Source of the DNA: Candidatus Bipolaricaulota bacterium
Lineage (GTDB): Bacteria; Bipolaricaulota; Bipolaricaulia; Bipolaricaulales; Bipolaricaulaceae
Assembly (NCBI GenBank): GCA_021163465.1
Contig: JAGGWU010000052.1
Location: 1-8,863 of the forward strand
Direction: 5' to 3'
Length of the DNA stretch: 8,863 nucleotides
Below the pieces are notes generated by a model, which worked only from the letters and a program-made list of their open reading frames with translations, did no database searches and was not told where the DNA came from. The translations under genes were made by a program, and so were the position numbers. Shown here piece after piece: positions 1 through 5,661 of the stretch. Positions within the stretch are counted from its first letter, which is position 1. Every line of letters begins with the position of its first letter.

Positions 1-613
1 GCACCTCCCTCACCGCCCCCCGGATGAACTCCTCGTGGGCCTTGGTGAGTTCCCGGGCCAGGACCAAAGGCCTCTCCGGGTAGAGCCCCGCCATGAGGTC
101 CAGGGTCTCCTCCAGGCGGTGAGGGGATTCGTACATCACCGCGGTGCGGGCCTCGCCGATCAAATCCTCCAGAAGCTCCTTTTTTGCCCCCTCCTTGCGG
201 GGGAGCGCGCCCAGAAACACGAAGCTCTCCGCCGGCAGCCCCGAGGCTATCAGGGCCGCGACGAACGCCGTGGGCCCGGGCACTGGGACCACGGGGATCC
301 CCTCCTCCACACACGCCCGCACCAAGGGGTACCCGGGATCGGAGATCAGGGGGGTTCCGGCGTCGCTCACCAGCGCCACGTCCTTCCCCGCCCTAAGCGC
401 GGAGATGATCACGGGGACCCGCTCCCTCTCCACCCCCTCGTACAGGCTTGGCCCGAATTTTGCTCGGATCCCGTAGTGTCGAAGGAGTTTCTCCGTGTGG
501 CGCGTGTCCTCGGCGACCACCAAGTCCACTCGCTTCAGGACCTCCAGCGTACGCAGGGTGATGTCCTTGAGGTTCCCGATCGGGGTGGCACAGATGTAAA
601 GTGTTCCCGGCAT
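1..613 (-). CDS. rsmI: RsmI, 16S rRNA 2'-O-ribose C1402 methyltransferase (3' part cut by window edge)
   Basis: RsmI uses SAM to methylate the 2'-OH of C1402 in the decoding centre of 16S rRNA. The first 204 residues are visible and the remaining C-terminal part lies beyond position 1; family members are about 225-290 residues. Seen in order: ATPIGNLKDIT at residues 9-19, AEDTRHT near 34-40, SDAGTPLISDPG near 83-94, a PGPTAF loop near 111, LGALPRKEG near 133, and YESPHR near 160. Together these are the diagnostic motifs of this tetrapyrrole-methylase-fold family. The ATG start is secure: an in-frame TAA lies upstream, no other start codon intervenes, and the first conserved motif begins by residue 9. 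There is no Shine-Dalgarno sequence before it. It is divergent from prfB, and both serve translation. Confidence 0.96.
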   Translation of the reverse strand, partial: MPGTLYICATPIGNLKDITLRTLEVLKRVDLVVAEDTRHTEKLLRHYGIRAKFGPSLYEGVERERVPVIISALRAGKDVALVSDAGTPLISDPGYPLVRACVEEGIPVVPVPGPTAFVAALIASGLPAESFVFLGALPRKEGAKKELLEDLIGEARTAVMYESPHRLEETLDLMAGLYPERPLVLARELTKAHEEFIRGAVREV

Positions 614-625
614 CGTGCGATTATA
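614..625 (-). promoter_or_regulatory. Putative rsmI promoter -10 box with leaderless start
   Basis: On the minus strand a perfect TATAAT (620-625) is followed by only six bases before the rsmI ATG at 613. Transcription normally starts 6-7 bases after a -10 box, so the mRNA would begin at or within a base or two of the start codon. No purine-rich ribosome binding site is present, which agrees with a leaderless message. I see no good -35 hexamer at 16-18 bp spacing, so the promoter may rely on the -10 alone or on an activator. Confidence 0.6.
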
Positions 626-627
626 AC

Positions 628-656
628 TTGAGCCACCTTGTGCGGTTGATTAAAGT
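628..656 (+). promoter_or_regulatory. Putative prfB promoter (-35/-10)
   Basis: TTGAGC at 628-633 and TAAAGT at 651-656 are separated by exactly 17 bp, a reasonable sigma70-type pair. Each is an imperfect match to consensus. The -10 ends 10 bases before the prfB ATG at 667, leaving a leader of at most a few bases. No Shine-Dalgarno sequence precedes that ATG and an in-frame TAA sits at 661-663, so a leaderless or near-leaderless prfB mRNA is inferred. The -35 lies two bases from the oppositely oriented rsmI -10, so the two promoters are interlocked. Confidence 0.45.
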
Positions 657-666
657 CACTTAAGCG

Positions 667-1782
667 ATGAATAAAATCGTAAAAGAACTCAAGGCCCGCC
701 TCCATCAGTGGGAGGAGATCTTCGAGCTGGAGGGGATGCGCCGGCGTATCGCCGAGCTGGAGGCCTCTATGTCCCGCCCCGACTTCTGGGACGACAAAAA
801 GAGGGCCCGGGAGCTCATCGGGGAGCTCGAGTCCCTGAAGGAGCGGGTGAAAACGCTGGAAAACCTCCGTGAGCAATTGGAGGAGGCGGAGGTGCTCCTG
901 GATCTGGCGGAGGAAGAGGACGACCCCCGGGTCCGGGAAGAGGCGACGAGCCTCATCTCTTCGCTGGAGCAGAGGTTCAGGAAAGCCCGCATCTCCCTGT
1001 TCCTGCGGGGTCCTTACGACCGCGGGGACTGTTTCCTCTCCCTCAACGCCGGAGCGGGTGGGACCGACGCCCAGGACTGGACGGAGATGCTGCTCCGGAT
1101 GTATACCCGGTTCTGTGAACGGGCCGGGTTCAAGGTGCGGGTATTGGACGAAACCCCGGGGGAAGAGGCGGGGATAAAGTCGGCCACCCTGGAGGTGAAG
1201 GGACCCTATGCCTATGGCCTGCTCAAGGGCGAGACGGGGGTGCACCGCCTGGTGCGAATCTCCCCCTTCGATGCCGCCCGCCGCCGCCACACCTCCTTCG
1301 CCTCGGTGACCGTAACCCCTGTTGTCCCCGAGGAGGACATCGAGATCAAAGAAGAGGACCTGAAGATCGAGACCTTCCGGGCCGGCGGCCCCGGTGGCCA
1401 ACACATGCAGAAGAACGAAACCGCCGTGCGCATCACCCATATACCCACCGGGATCACCGTCTCGTGCCAGAACGAACGCTCCCAACACCAGAACAAGGAA
1501 ATGGCCTTAAAGATCTTGAAGGCACGGCTGCGCGCCCTGATGGAGGAAACCAGGGCTAAGAAGATCGAAGAGCTTCGGGGGGAACTTAAGGAGATCGAAT
1601 GGGGCAATCAGATCCGCTCGTATGTACTTCAGCCCTATCAGCTTGTGCGCGACCACCGCACCGGGGTAGAGGTGGGGAACGTGGAAGCGGTGTTGGACGG
1701 GGACCTATGGCCTTTCATCTGGGCTTGGCTTGAACGGGGGGAAGCGGAGATGCGAAAGACGAAGAAGGAGGAGGTGACATAG
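667..1782 (+). CDS. prfB: Peptide chain release factor 2 (RF2)
   Basis: RF2 recognises UGA and UAA stop codons in the ribosomal A site and triggers peptide release. The 371-residue protein matches family length (about 365). Residues 1-115 form the charged, coiled-coil-rich domain 1. The stop-codon-reading tripeptide SPF is at 199-201, which identifies RF2 rather than RF1. The catalytic GGQ is at 243-245, and the C-terminal GNQIRSYVLQPY and TGVEVGNVEAVLDGDL blocks are typical. The ATG is the first possible start because an in-frame TAA lies at 661-663. The whole gene is in one frame, so the common programmed +1 frameshift is absent. The loop after GGQ reads HMQKNETAVR instead of the more familiar HVNRTESAVR of E. 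coli. The stop TAG is one base from the next gene, which should be co-transcribed. Confidence 0.97.
   Translation: MNKIVKELKARLHQWEEIFELEGMRRRIAELEASMSRPDFWDDKKRARELIGELESLKERVKTLENLREQLEEAEVLLDLAEEEDDPRVREEATSLISSLEQRFRKARISLFLRGPYDRGDCFLSLNAGAGGTDAQDWTEMLLRMYTRFCERAGFKVRVLDETPGEEAGIKSATLEVKGPYAYGLLKGETGVHRLVRISPFDAARRRHTSFASVTVTPVVPEEDIEIKEEDLKIETFRAGGPGGQHMQKNETAVRITHIPTGITVSCQNERSQHQNKEMALKILKARLRALMEETRAKKIEELRGELKEIEWGNQIRSYVLQPYQLVRDHRTGVEVGNVEAVLDGDLWPFIWAWLERGEAEMRKTKKEEVT
710..726 (+). other. Relic of the prfB programmed frameshift site
   Basis: At codons 16-20 of prfB an SD-like GGGAGGAG (710-717) is followed by ATC TTC GAG. In the well-studied E. coli site an SD-like AGGGGG precedes TAT CTT TGA C. 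By protein alignment Phe19-Glu20 falls exactly on E. coli Leu25-Asp26, the frameshift position. Here TTCGAG replaces the slippery CTTTGAC and the frame is continuous, so no frameshift is needed. Whether this is a lost site or chance similarity is inference. Confidence 0.5.
1765..1777 (+). promoter_or_regulatory. Strong Shine-Dalgarno sequence for the small protein after prfB
   Basis: The end of prfB contains AAGGAGGAGGTGA. Its GGAGGTGA portion is perfectly complementary to the consensus 16S anti-SD and lies six bases before the ATG at 1784. It decides the start of the downstream gene and contrasts with the missing ribosome binding site of prfB itself. Confidence 0.8.
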
Positions 1783-1783
1783 G

Positions 1784-1990
1784 ATGCCGGAGAACGAAAC
1801 CCGCAGGCTCTCGGTCTACATCCCGCTCTCGAAGCGCCACCTCAAGCCCATCGAGCGCATGAAGAAGCTCGCCCGCAAACGGAAATGCTCCATCAACGAT
1901 CTGGTGGTGGATGCTATCATCGAATACATCAAGCGGGAGGAACGCAAACGCGCCCGCAAAACCACCGCCAGGAAAAAGGCCAGGAAGTGA
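1784..1990 (+). CDS. Small ribbon-helix-helix-like protein with basic C-terminal tail
   Basis: This 68-residue protein starts one base after the prfB stop codon with an excellent ribosome binding site, so it is probably coupled to prfB translation. Residues 8-14 (RLSVYIP) look like the DNA-contacting beta strand of a ribbon-helix-helix (CopG/Arc-type) protein. They are followed by a helix at about 16-33 and a second at about 37-52 (SINDLVVDAIIEYI), the usual strand-helix-helix order. From residue 51 the tail is mostly Arg and Lys, ending ARKKARK, and could bind DNA or RNA non-specifically. I do not recognise a named family member, and there is no partner toxin beside it. The likely role is nucleic-acid binding or transcriptional control; the target is unknown. 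Confidence 0.72.
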   Translation: MPENETRRLSVYIPLSKRHLKPIERMKKLARKRKCSINDLVVDAIIEYIKREERKRARKTTARKKARK

Positions 1991-1991
1991 A

Positions 1992-2384
1992 CTACTCCAC
2001 GATCAAGTTCGGCGAGAACCTATCGTAGTCGGCCAAGAGGAAGTCCTGGCTTCGGGAAAGGGCACCCACCGGACATATATCCACACATTGGGCACAGTAG
2101 GTGCATCGGGCTACATACATCCGGATCTTCTTCTCCTCGGGCTTGAACTCGATCACCCGGGCCGGACACACCCGAATGCACAGTTGACACCCGATGCACT
2201 TCTCCCGATCGTAGGCGATCCTTCCCCGGAACCCCTCGGTCACCGGAACCGGCGGGGTGAGCTTCGCCTCCCCTTTTTCCACCTTCCCCAGGAACTTCAC
2301 GACCGACCTGGGCATGTACTTGGCGGGGAAGCGATTGGTCACCGGCTTCGTGAGAAGCTGTTGGAGCAATGCCTTGAAGATCAT
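1992..2384 (-). CDS. mbhN: Membrane-bound hydrogenase subunit MbhN (two [4Fe-4S] ferredoxin-like, NuoI family)
   Basis: This 130-residue iron-sulfur subunit should take electrons from reduced ferredoxin and pass them to the small subunit MbhJ. Two complete [4Fe-4S] motifs are visible: Cys63, 66, 69 and 73 (CIGCQLCIRVCP) and Cys94, 97, 100 and 104 (CTYCAQCVDICP). The amphipathic N-terminal 30 residues resemble the membrane-surface helix of NuoI/EchF-type proteins. It is the last gene of the operon. Its ATG overlaps the mbhM stop by four bases, with an AAGGTGGTGATG ribosome binding site just upstream. Its TAG stop lies one base from the stop of the convergent small gene, leaving no room for an intergenic terminator, and I see no hairpin with a T-run there. 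Confidence 0.93.
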   Translation of the reverse strand: MIFKALLQQLLTKPVTNRFPAKYMPRSVVKFLGKVEKGEAKLTPPVPVTEGFRGRIAYDREKCIGCQLCIRVCPARVIEFKPEEKKIRMYVARCTYCAQCVDICPVGALSRSQDFLLADYDRFSPNLIVE

Positions 2385-3376
2385 CCGCCCATCACCACCT
2401 TATCCAGGACCAAGAGGAGCAAGCCCGCCAGAGAGATCAGGGTGGTGGGAAGGAGGTAAAACCGTGCCACCTGGTCCACCTTGAGGCGGGCGAAGGACAC
2501 CCGGATCACCGTCACCGCGACGAAGATCACCACGAAGAGCTTTACCAGGAAAAAGAGGATGTCCAGGATCTTTCCCCCTATCCCCGCGATACCCAATGGA
2601 GCGGCGATCCCGTACGGGATGAAAAGGGCTACCACCAGGCCCGCGATCACCAGCGTCTTTATCACGTCCGCCAGGTAAAAGAGGGCCAGGTTCACCCCCG
2701 AGTACTCCACCAGGAGCCCTCCCGCGATCTCCGTCTCGGCCTCAGGGATATCGAAGGGGATCTTGGAGAGTTCCGCCGGCGTGACCGCAAGAAGCGCCGC
2801 GAAAAGGAGTGAAAGCCCGATCCACCCCAGGGGACCCACCGAACCCCACAGGGGGTTGGCAGCGATGGTGGCCAGGGAAAAGGAGGGCCCAATCCCCAAG
2901 GTGGAAAGCCTCCACGCGATCCCTACCGCGGCGATGGCCAGCGGGAACTCGTACGACATCATCATCACGATCTCCCGCTGTGCCCCTACCACGGCATAGG
3001 GGGAGCCCGAAGCGAGGCCCCCCAACGCCATGGCCAAGGCAGGGATGGCCAAAAGATAAAGGACAAGGACCAAATCCCCGTAGCCGTGGAGCACCGGGGA
3101 AAGGGGGCCCACCGGAAGATAAAGGAGCGCCGTCACCGCGGCCACGAAGGCGAGGAAGGGCGCCGCCTGGAAAAGCCAGGGTACCGCGGTCCGAGGAACC
3201 ACGTTCTCCTTGAGCAGTAGCTTTACCACGTCCAGCACCGGCTGCCTCAAGGGCGGACCGATCCGCCCCTGGAGCCGGGCGGCGAGCTTCCTGTCAAGGC
3301 CCTTGTAGAGGAACCCGATGGCCCCTCCCCCCACCAAAACCAGGATCGCCTGCCAGAGGGCGTTGAGGCCGCTCAT
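2381..3376 (-). CDS. mbhM: Membrane-bound hydrogenase subunit MbhM (NuoH-like membrane anchor)
   Basis: MbhM is the NuoH homologue that docks the hydrogenase arm to the membrane and links electron transfer to ion movement. The 331 residues give about eight hydrophobic segments. Hallmarks are GRIGPP at 37-42 and the acidic loop KIPFDIPEAETEIAGG at 205-220 followed by VEYSG, both highly conserved in NuoH/EchB-type subunits. The chosen ATG overlaps the mbhL stop as ATGA and is preceded by GGGAGGAAGGG. The frame stays open further upstream into mbhL, and an ATG five codons earlier (3391) is possible, but the ribosome binding site favours 3376. The 3' end overlaps mbhN by four bases. Confidence 0.94.
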   Translation of the reverse strand: MSGLNALWQAILVLVGGGAIGFLYKGLDRKLAARLQGRIGPPLRQPVLDVVKLLLKENVVPRTAVPWLFQAAPFLAFVAAVTALLYLPVGPLSPVLHGYGDLVLVLYLLAIPALAMALGGLASGSPYAVVGAQREIVMMMSYEFPLAIAAVGIAWRLSTLGIGPSFSLATIAANPLWGSVGPLGWIGLSLLFAALLAVTPAELSKIPFDIPEAETEIAGGLLVEYSGVNLALFYLADVIKTLVIAGLVVALFIPYGIAAPLGIAGIGGKILDILFFLVKLFVVIFVAVTVIRVSFARLKVDQVARFYLLPTTLISLAGLLLLVLDKVVMGG

Positions 3377-4653
3377 CCCTTCCTCCCCCATGGCGCGTGA
3401 CGGGTAACGCGTGACGCGACCCGTTTGGTCTTCTCCCACGAAAGCCGAAGGAGCTCCTCCTTCCAAACCACCTCCTCCCTTTCCCCGCGGACGATATGTA
3501 CCCGGTCCATACAGCAGATACAGGGATCGATGGACGCCGCCACGATGGGAATATCGGCGATCTCTTGGTCCTTGAACATCGGGAACCAGGACATGAGGTT
3601 GGAGTAGGTGGGCGCCTTCACCTTCCACACCACCGGGGCCTCCTTGTCCGCCTCCAGGCGGATATAGTGGAACACCTCGCCCCGGGGGGCCTCGTGCCGC
3701 CCGATTCCCTCGCCCTCGGCCTTCTTTAGCTGGGCCAAAAGCGCCGCCACCTTGGGCACCGAGGTGATCTCCCCATCGGGCATCTCCTCAAGGCACCGCT
3801 CGATGATCTGGATGGACTGGCTCACCTCCAAAAGGCGCACCATGATCCGGTCGTATACGTCGCCCCGTACCCCCAGGCCCATATCCTCGGGGGTCAAGGC
3901 CCTCACCTGGAGGTCGGGGTAGGTGAAGTAAGGCCAATCCTGGCGCACGTCCTTGCGCAGCCCTGAAGCCCTGGCCGTGGGCCCCACGGCGCAGAGGGCA
4001 TCGGCCTCCTCGCGGGTGAGGATCCCTATGTTCCGGGTCCGGGCCTCGATGGAAGGGTCCCGGAGGAAGAAGTTCAGGAGATCCTCCACCAGGCTCCGGT
4101 AATACCGCAGGGCGTCCTTCAATTTGGGGTACTTCTCCGGGGGAATATCCCGGCGCACGCCCCCGTAGATGGGAATGGCGTAATCGATGCGGTTACCCGT
4201 GATGTCCTCCAGGAGGTCCAACACCGGCTCGCGAATCTTCCACACGTAGTGAAGCAGGGTATCGAAGCCGAGCTCGTGGGCCGCCACCCCCGCCCAGAGG
4301 AGGTGGGAGTGGATGCGTTCCAGCTCCCCGATGATCACCCGGATGTACTGGGCCCGGGGAGGGACCTCGATCCCCGCCGCCTCCTCCACCGCCTGCACCA
4401 GGGCCAAAGGATGCGAAACCGAACAGATCCCACAGATCCTTTCGGCGAGGTAGATGAGCTGGACCAGGTTCCTTTTTGTCCCCATGAACTCGATCCCCCG
4501 GTGCATGAACCCCGGGCGAATGTCCACCTTCTTTATCTTTTCCCCTTCTACCCAGAAGGTGAAGCGAATCCCCTCCTTCAGGGCCGGATGGACCGGCCCG
4601 ATGGGGACCTCGAAACACGTGGAGCAGGTCTTCTCCCGCTTCTTTTCGGCCAT
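3373..4653 (-). CDS. mbhL: Membrane-bound [NiFe]-hydrogenase large (catalytic) subunit MbhL, group 4d
   Basis: MbhL holds the NiFe site where protons are reduced to H2. The 426-residue protein has PIGPVHPAL at 17-25, the first ligand pair RICGIC (Cys74, Cys77), the ELERIHSH helix at 110-117, and the second pair DPCICC (Cys378, Cys381). All four metal ligands are present, unlike complex I NuoD or MbxL. A 42-residue tail follows Arg384; by analogy to HycE it is probably removed by a maturation protease. Extra cysteines occur at 10, 13 (CSTC) and 380. Start choice: ATG at 4653, whose GGAG abuts the codon; an in-frame ATG at 4683 has GGGAGG nine bases upstream and is a real alternative. The gene begins four bases after mbhK and overlaps mbhM by ATGA. 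Confidence 0.95.
   Translation of the reverse strand: MAEKKREKTCSTCFEVPIGPVHPALKEGIRFTFWVEGEKIKKVDIRPGFMHRGIEFMGTKRNLVQLIYLAERICGICSVSHPLALVQAVEEAAGIEVPPRAQYIRVIIGELERIHSHLLWAGVAAHELGFDTLLHYVWKIREPVLDLLEDITGNRIDYAIPIYGGVRRDIPPEKYPKLKDALRYYRSLVEDLLNFFLRDPSIEARTRNIGILTREEADALCAVGPTARASGLRKDVRQDWPYFTYPDLQVRALTPEDMGLGVRGDVYDRIMVRLLEVSQSIQIIERCLEEMPDGEITSVPKVAALLAQLKKAEGEGIGRHEAPRGEVFHYIRLEADKEAPVVWKVKAPTYSNLMSWFPMFKDQEIADIPIVAASIDPCICCMDRVHIVRGEREEVVWKEELLRLSWEKTKRVASRVTRHAPWGRKG
3395..3422. repeat. Degenerate heptamer tandem repeat inside the mbhL tail
   Basis: On the plus strand four adjacent 7-base units read GCGTGAC, GGGTAAC, GCGTGAC and GCGACCC. The first and third are identical, the second differs at two positions, and the fourth is more degenerate. 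The block encodes MbhL residues 411-420 on the minus strand. Because seven is not a multiple of three, successive units are read in different frames, so the similarity was not produced by selection on the protein. It resembles a short intergenic-type repeat that became coding at the end of the gene; this origin is inference. Confidence 0.6.
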
Positions 4654-4657
4654 CTCC

Positions 4658-5203
4658 TCAGGCCCTAGCCTCGCCTCCCTCATCCTTCTTGGCCTCCCAC
4701 GCCACGGTATACCGCACGTACTCCGAGAGCTCCGGCTCGTCCTTGCGCCAAGGGTGCGCCTTAAGCTCGTCGGGAAGGAAGAGCTTTCTGGAGTCGGGGA
4801 TCCCGGAGAACTCCAGCCCCAGGAACTCGATCTTCTCCCGCTCGGTGGTAAGGGCCCCCGGAAGCTCCGAGCATATGGAGGGCACCACGGGATCATCTTT
4901 GGGGACGGCAAGGCGCAGGTTCACCATTACCTCCCCATCCGGGGTCCCATAGCCCACGGCAAAATGGTAGATGAGCTCGATCTTCTCGCCTACATCGGCC
5001 CCGGAGATGACGGATATGTGGAGGGGACCGAGCTCCTTCAAAGCGCGTACGGCCTCAAGCAGGTCCTCCCGCTCGATCTCGGCCCAGATGAACCCACGCT
5101 CCCGGATCCGCCGGTGCCCTATCTCCTCCACCTCCAGTTCCGGGGAGCGGAGCTTGTCCCCCAACCTCTCCTTCAGGGCCTCCAGGAGCTCCTGTGCCCT
5201 CAT
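4658..5203 (-). CDS. mbhK: Membrane-bound hydrogenase subunit MbhK (NuoC-like, 30-kDa family)
   Basis: MbhK is the NuoC-type accessory subunit of the peripheral arm, packing against the large subunit. It has no cofactor-binding cysteine motif (one Cys, residue 111). The 181 residues show the NuoC signature: TEREKIEFLGLEFSGIPDSRKLFLPDELKAHPWRKDEPE around 120-158, equivalent to the conserved ERE...LG..F.G.P..R.L.LP....PLRKD block. The ATG overlaps the mbhJ stop (ATGA) and has GGGAAGGGAGG directly upstream; the open frame extends further upstream only as a shadow of mbhJ. The C-terminus is charged (AKKDEGGEARA). It is separate from the large subunit, as in P. furiosus, not fused as in HycE. Confidence 0.92.
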   Translation of the reverse strand: MRAQELLEALKERLGDKLRSPELEVEEIGHRRIRERGFIWAEIEREDLLEAVRALKELGPLHISVISGADVGEKIELIYHFAVGYGTPDGEVMVNLRLAVPKDDPVVPSICSELPGALTTEREKIEFLGLEFSGIPDSRKLFLPDELKAHPWRKDEPELSEYVRYTVAWEAKKDEGGEARA

Positions 5204-5661
5204 CCTCCCTTCCCCTCCAGAAGCCGTTCCAGCTTCACCACCGCCTTCACCACCCCGTCGATGATCGCCTCCGGCCGCGGTGGACAGCCGGGGACGTAAA
5301 CGTCCACCGGGATCACGTTGTCCACCGGTCCCAGAATGTTGTAGGAGTCGTAGAAGACCCCGCTCGTGGATGCGCACCCCCCAACGGCGATCACCACCTT
5401 GGGATCCGGGGTTTGGGCGTAGATCCGCTTCACCCGCTCGTACATGGGGCGGGTAACGGCACCGGTGACGAGGAGCACGTCCGCATGGCGGGGCGAGCCC
5501 ACGAGCTTTATCCCAAACCGTTCCACATCGTAACGGGGAGTGAGGGCAGCCAGGACCTCGATGTCACAGCCGTTGCAGCCCCCGGTGTTCAGGTGGTAAA
5601 CCCAGAGGGCGCGTTTAAACCCCGAAAGCTTCAAGCGCTCCAGGAGCTCCGCCTGTTTCAT
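5200..5661 (-). CDS. mbhJ: Membrane-bound hydrogenase small subunit MbhJ (NuoB-like)
   Basis: MbhJ carries the proximal [4Fe-4S] cluster that passes electrons from MbhN to the NiFe site. The 153-residue protein has all four expected cysteines: Cys29 and Cys32 in TGGCNGCDIE, Cys96 in VGGCAST, and Cys126 in PGCPPRPEAI. It lacks the long C-terminal region with extra clusters found in group 1 hydrogenase small subunits, as expected for group 4. The ATG overlaps the stop of mbhI (ATGA), and the gene overlaps mbhK the same way. An earlier ATG 16 codons upstream lies inside mbhI and was not chosen because the conserved region does not extend there. Confidence 0.95.
   Translation of the reverse strand: MKQAELLERLKLSGFKRALWVYHLNTGGCNGCDIEVLAALTPRYDVERFGIKLVGSPRHADVLLVTGAVTRPMYERVKRIYAQTPDPKVVIAVGGCASTSGVFYDSYNILGPVDNVIPVDVYVPGCPPRPEAIIDGVVKAVVKLERLLEGKGG

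Noticed and set aside
35..631. Plus-strand open frame of 198 codons opposite rsmI
   Set aside because: Antisense shadow; the minus strand here encodes every RsmI motif in order.
535..1488. Minus-strand open frame of 317 codons across the start of rsmI and prfB
   Set aside because: It overlaps prfB antisense and rsmI out of frame, and its translation resembles no family. The RsmI motifs are in another minus-strand frame starting at 613.
1784..1990. Antitoxin of a toxin-antitoxin pair
   Set aside because: The fold type fits, but no toxin gene lies next to it: prfB is upstream and mbhN is convergent downstream.
1985..2100. Intrinsic terminator between the convergent genes
   Set aside because: I found no GC-rich stem followed by a T-run on either strand.
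3373..4653. Mbx-type sulfane reductase
   Set aside because: MbxL has lost part of the NiFe ligand set and Mbx operons carry two MrpD-like genes. Here all four cysteines and a single MrpD-like gene are present.
4249..5299. Plus-strand open frames opposite mbhL, mbhK and mbhJ
   Set aside because: Antisense to conserved subunits with intact cofactor motifs; their translations have no recognisable domain.
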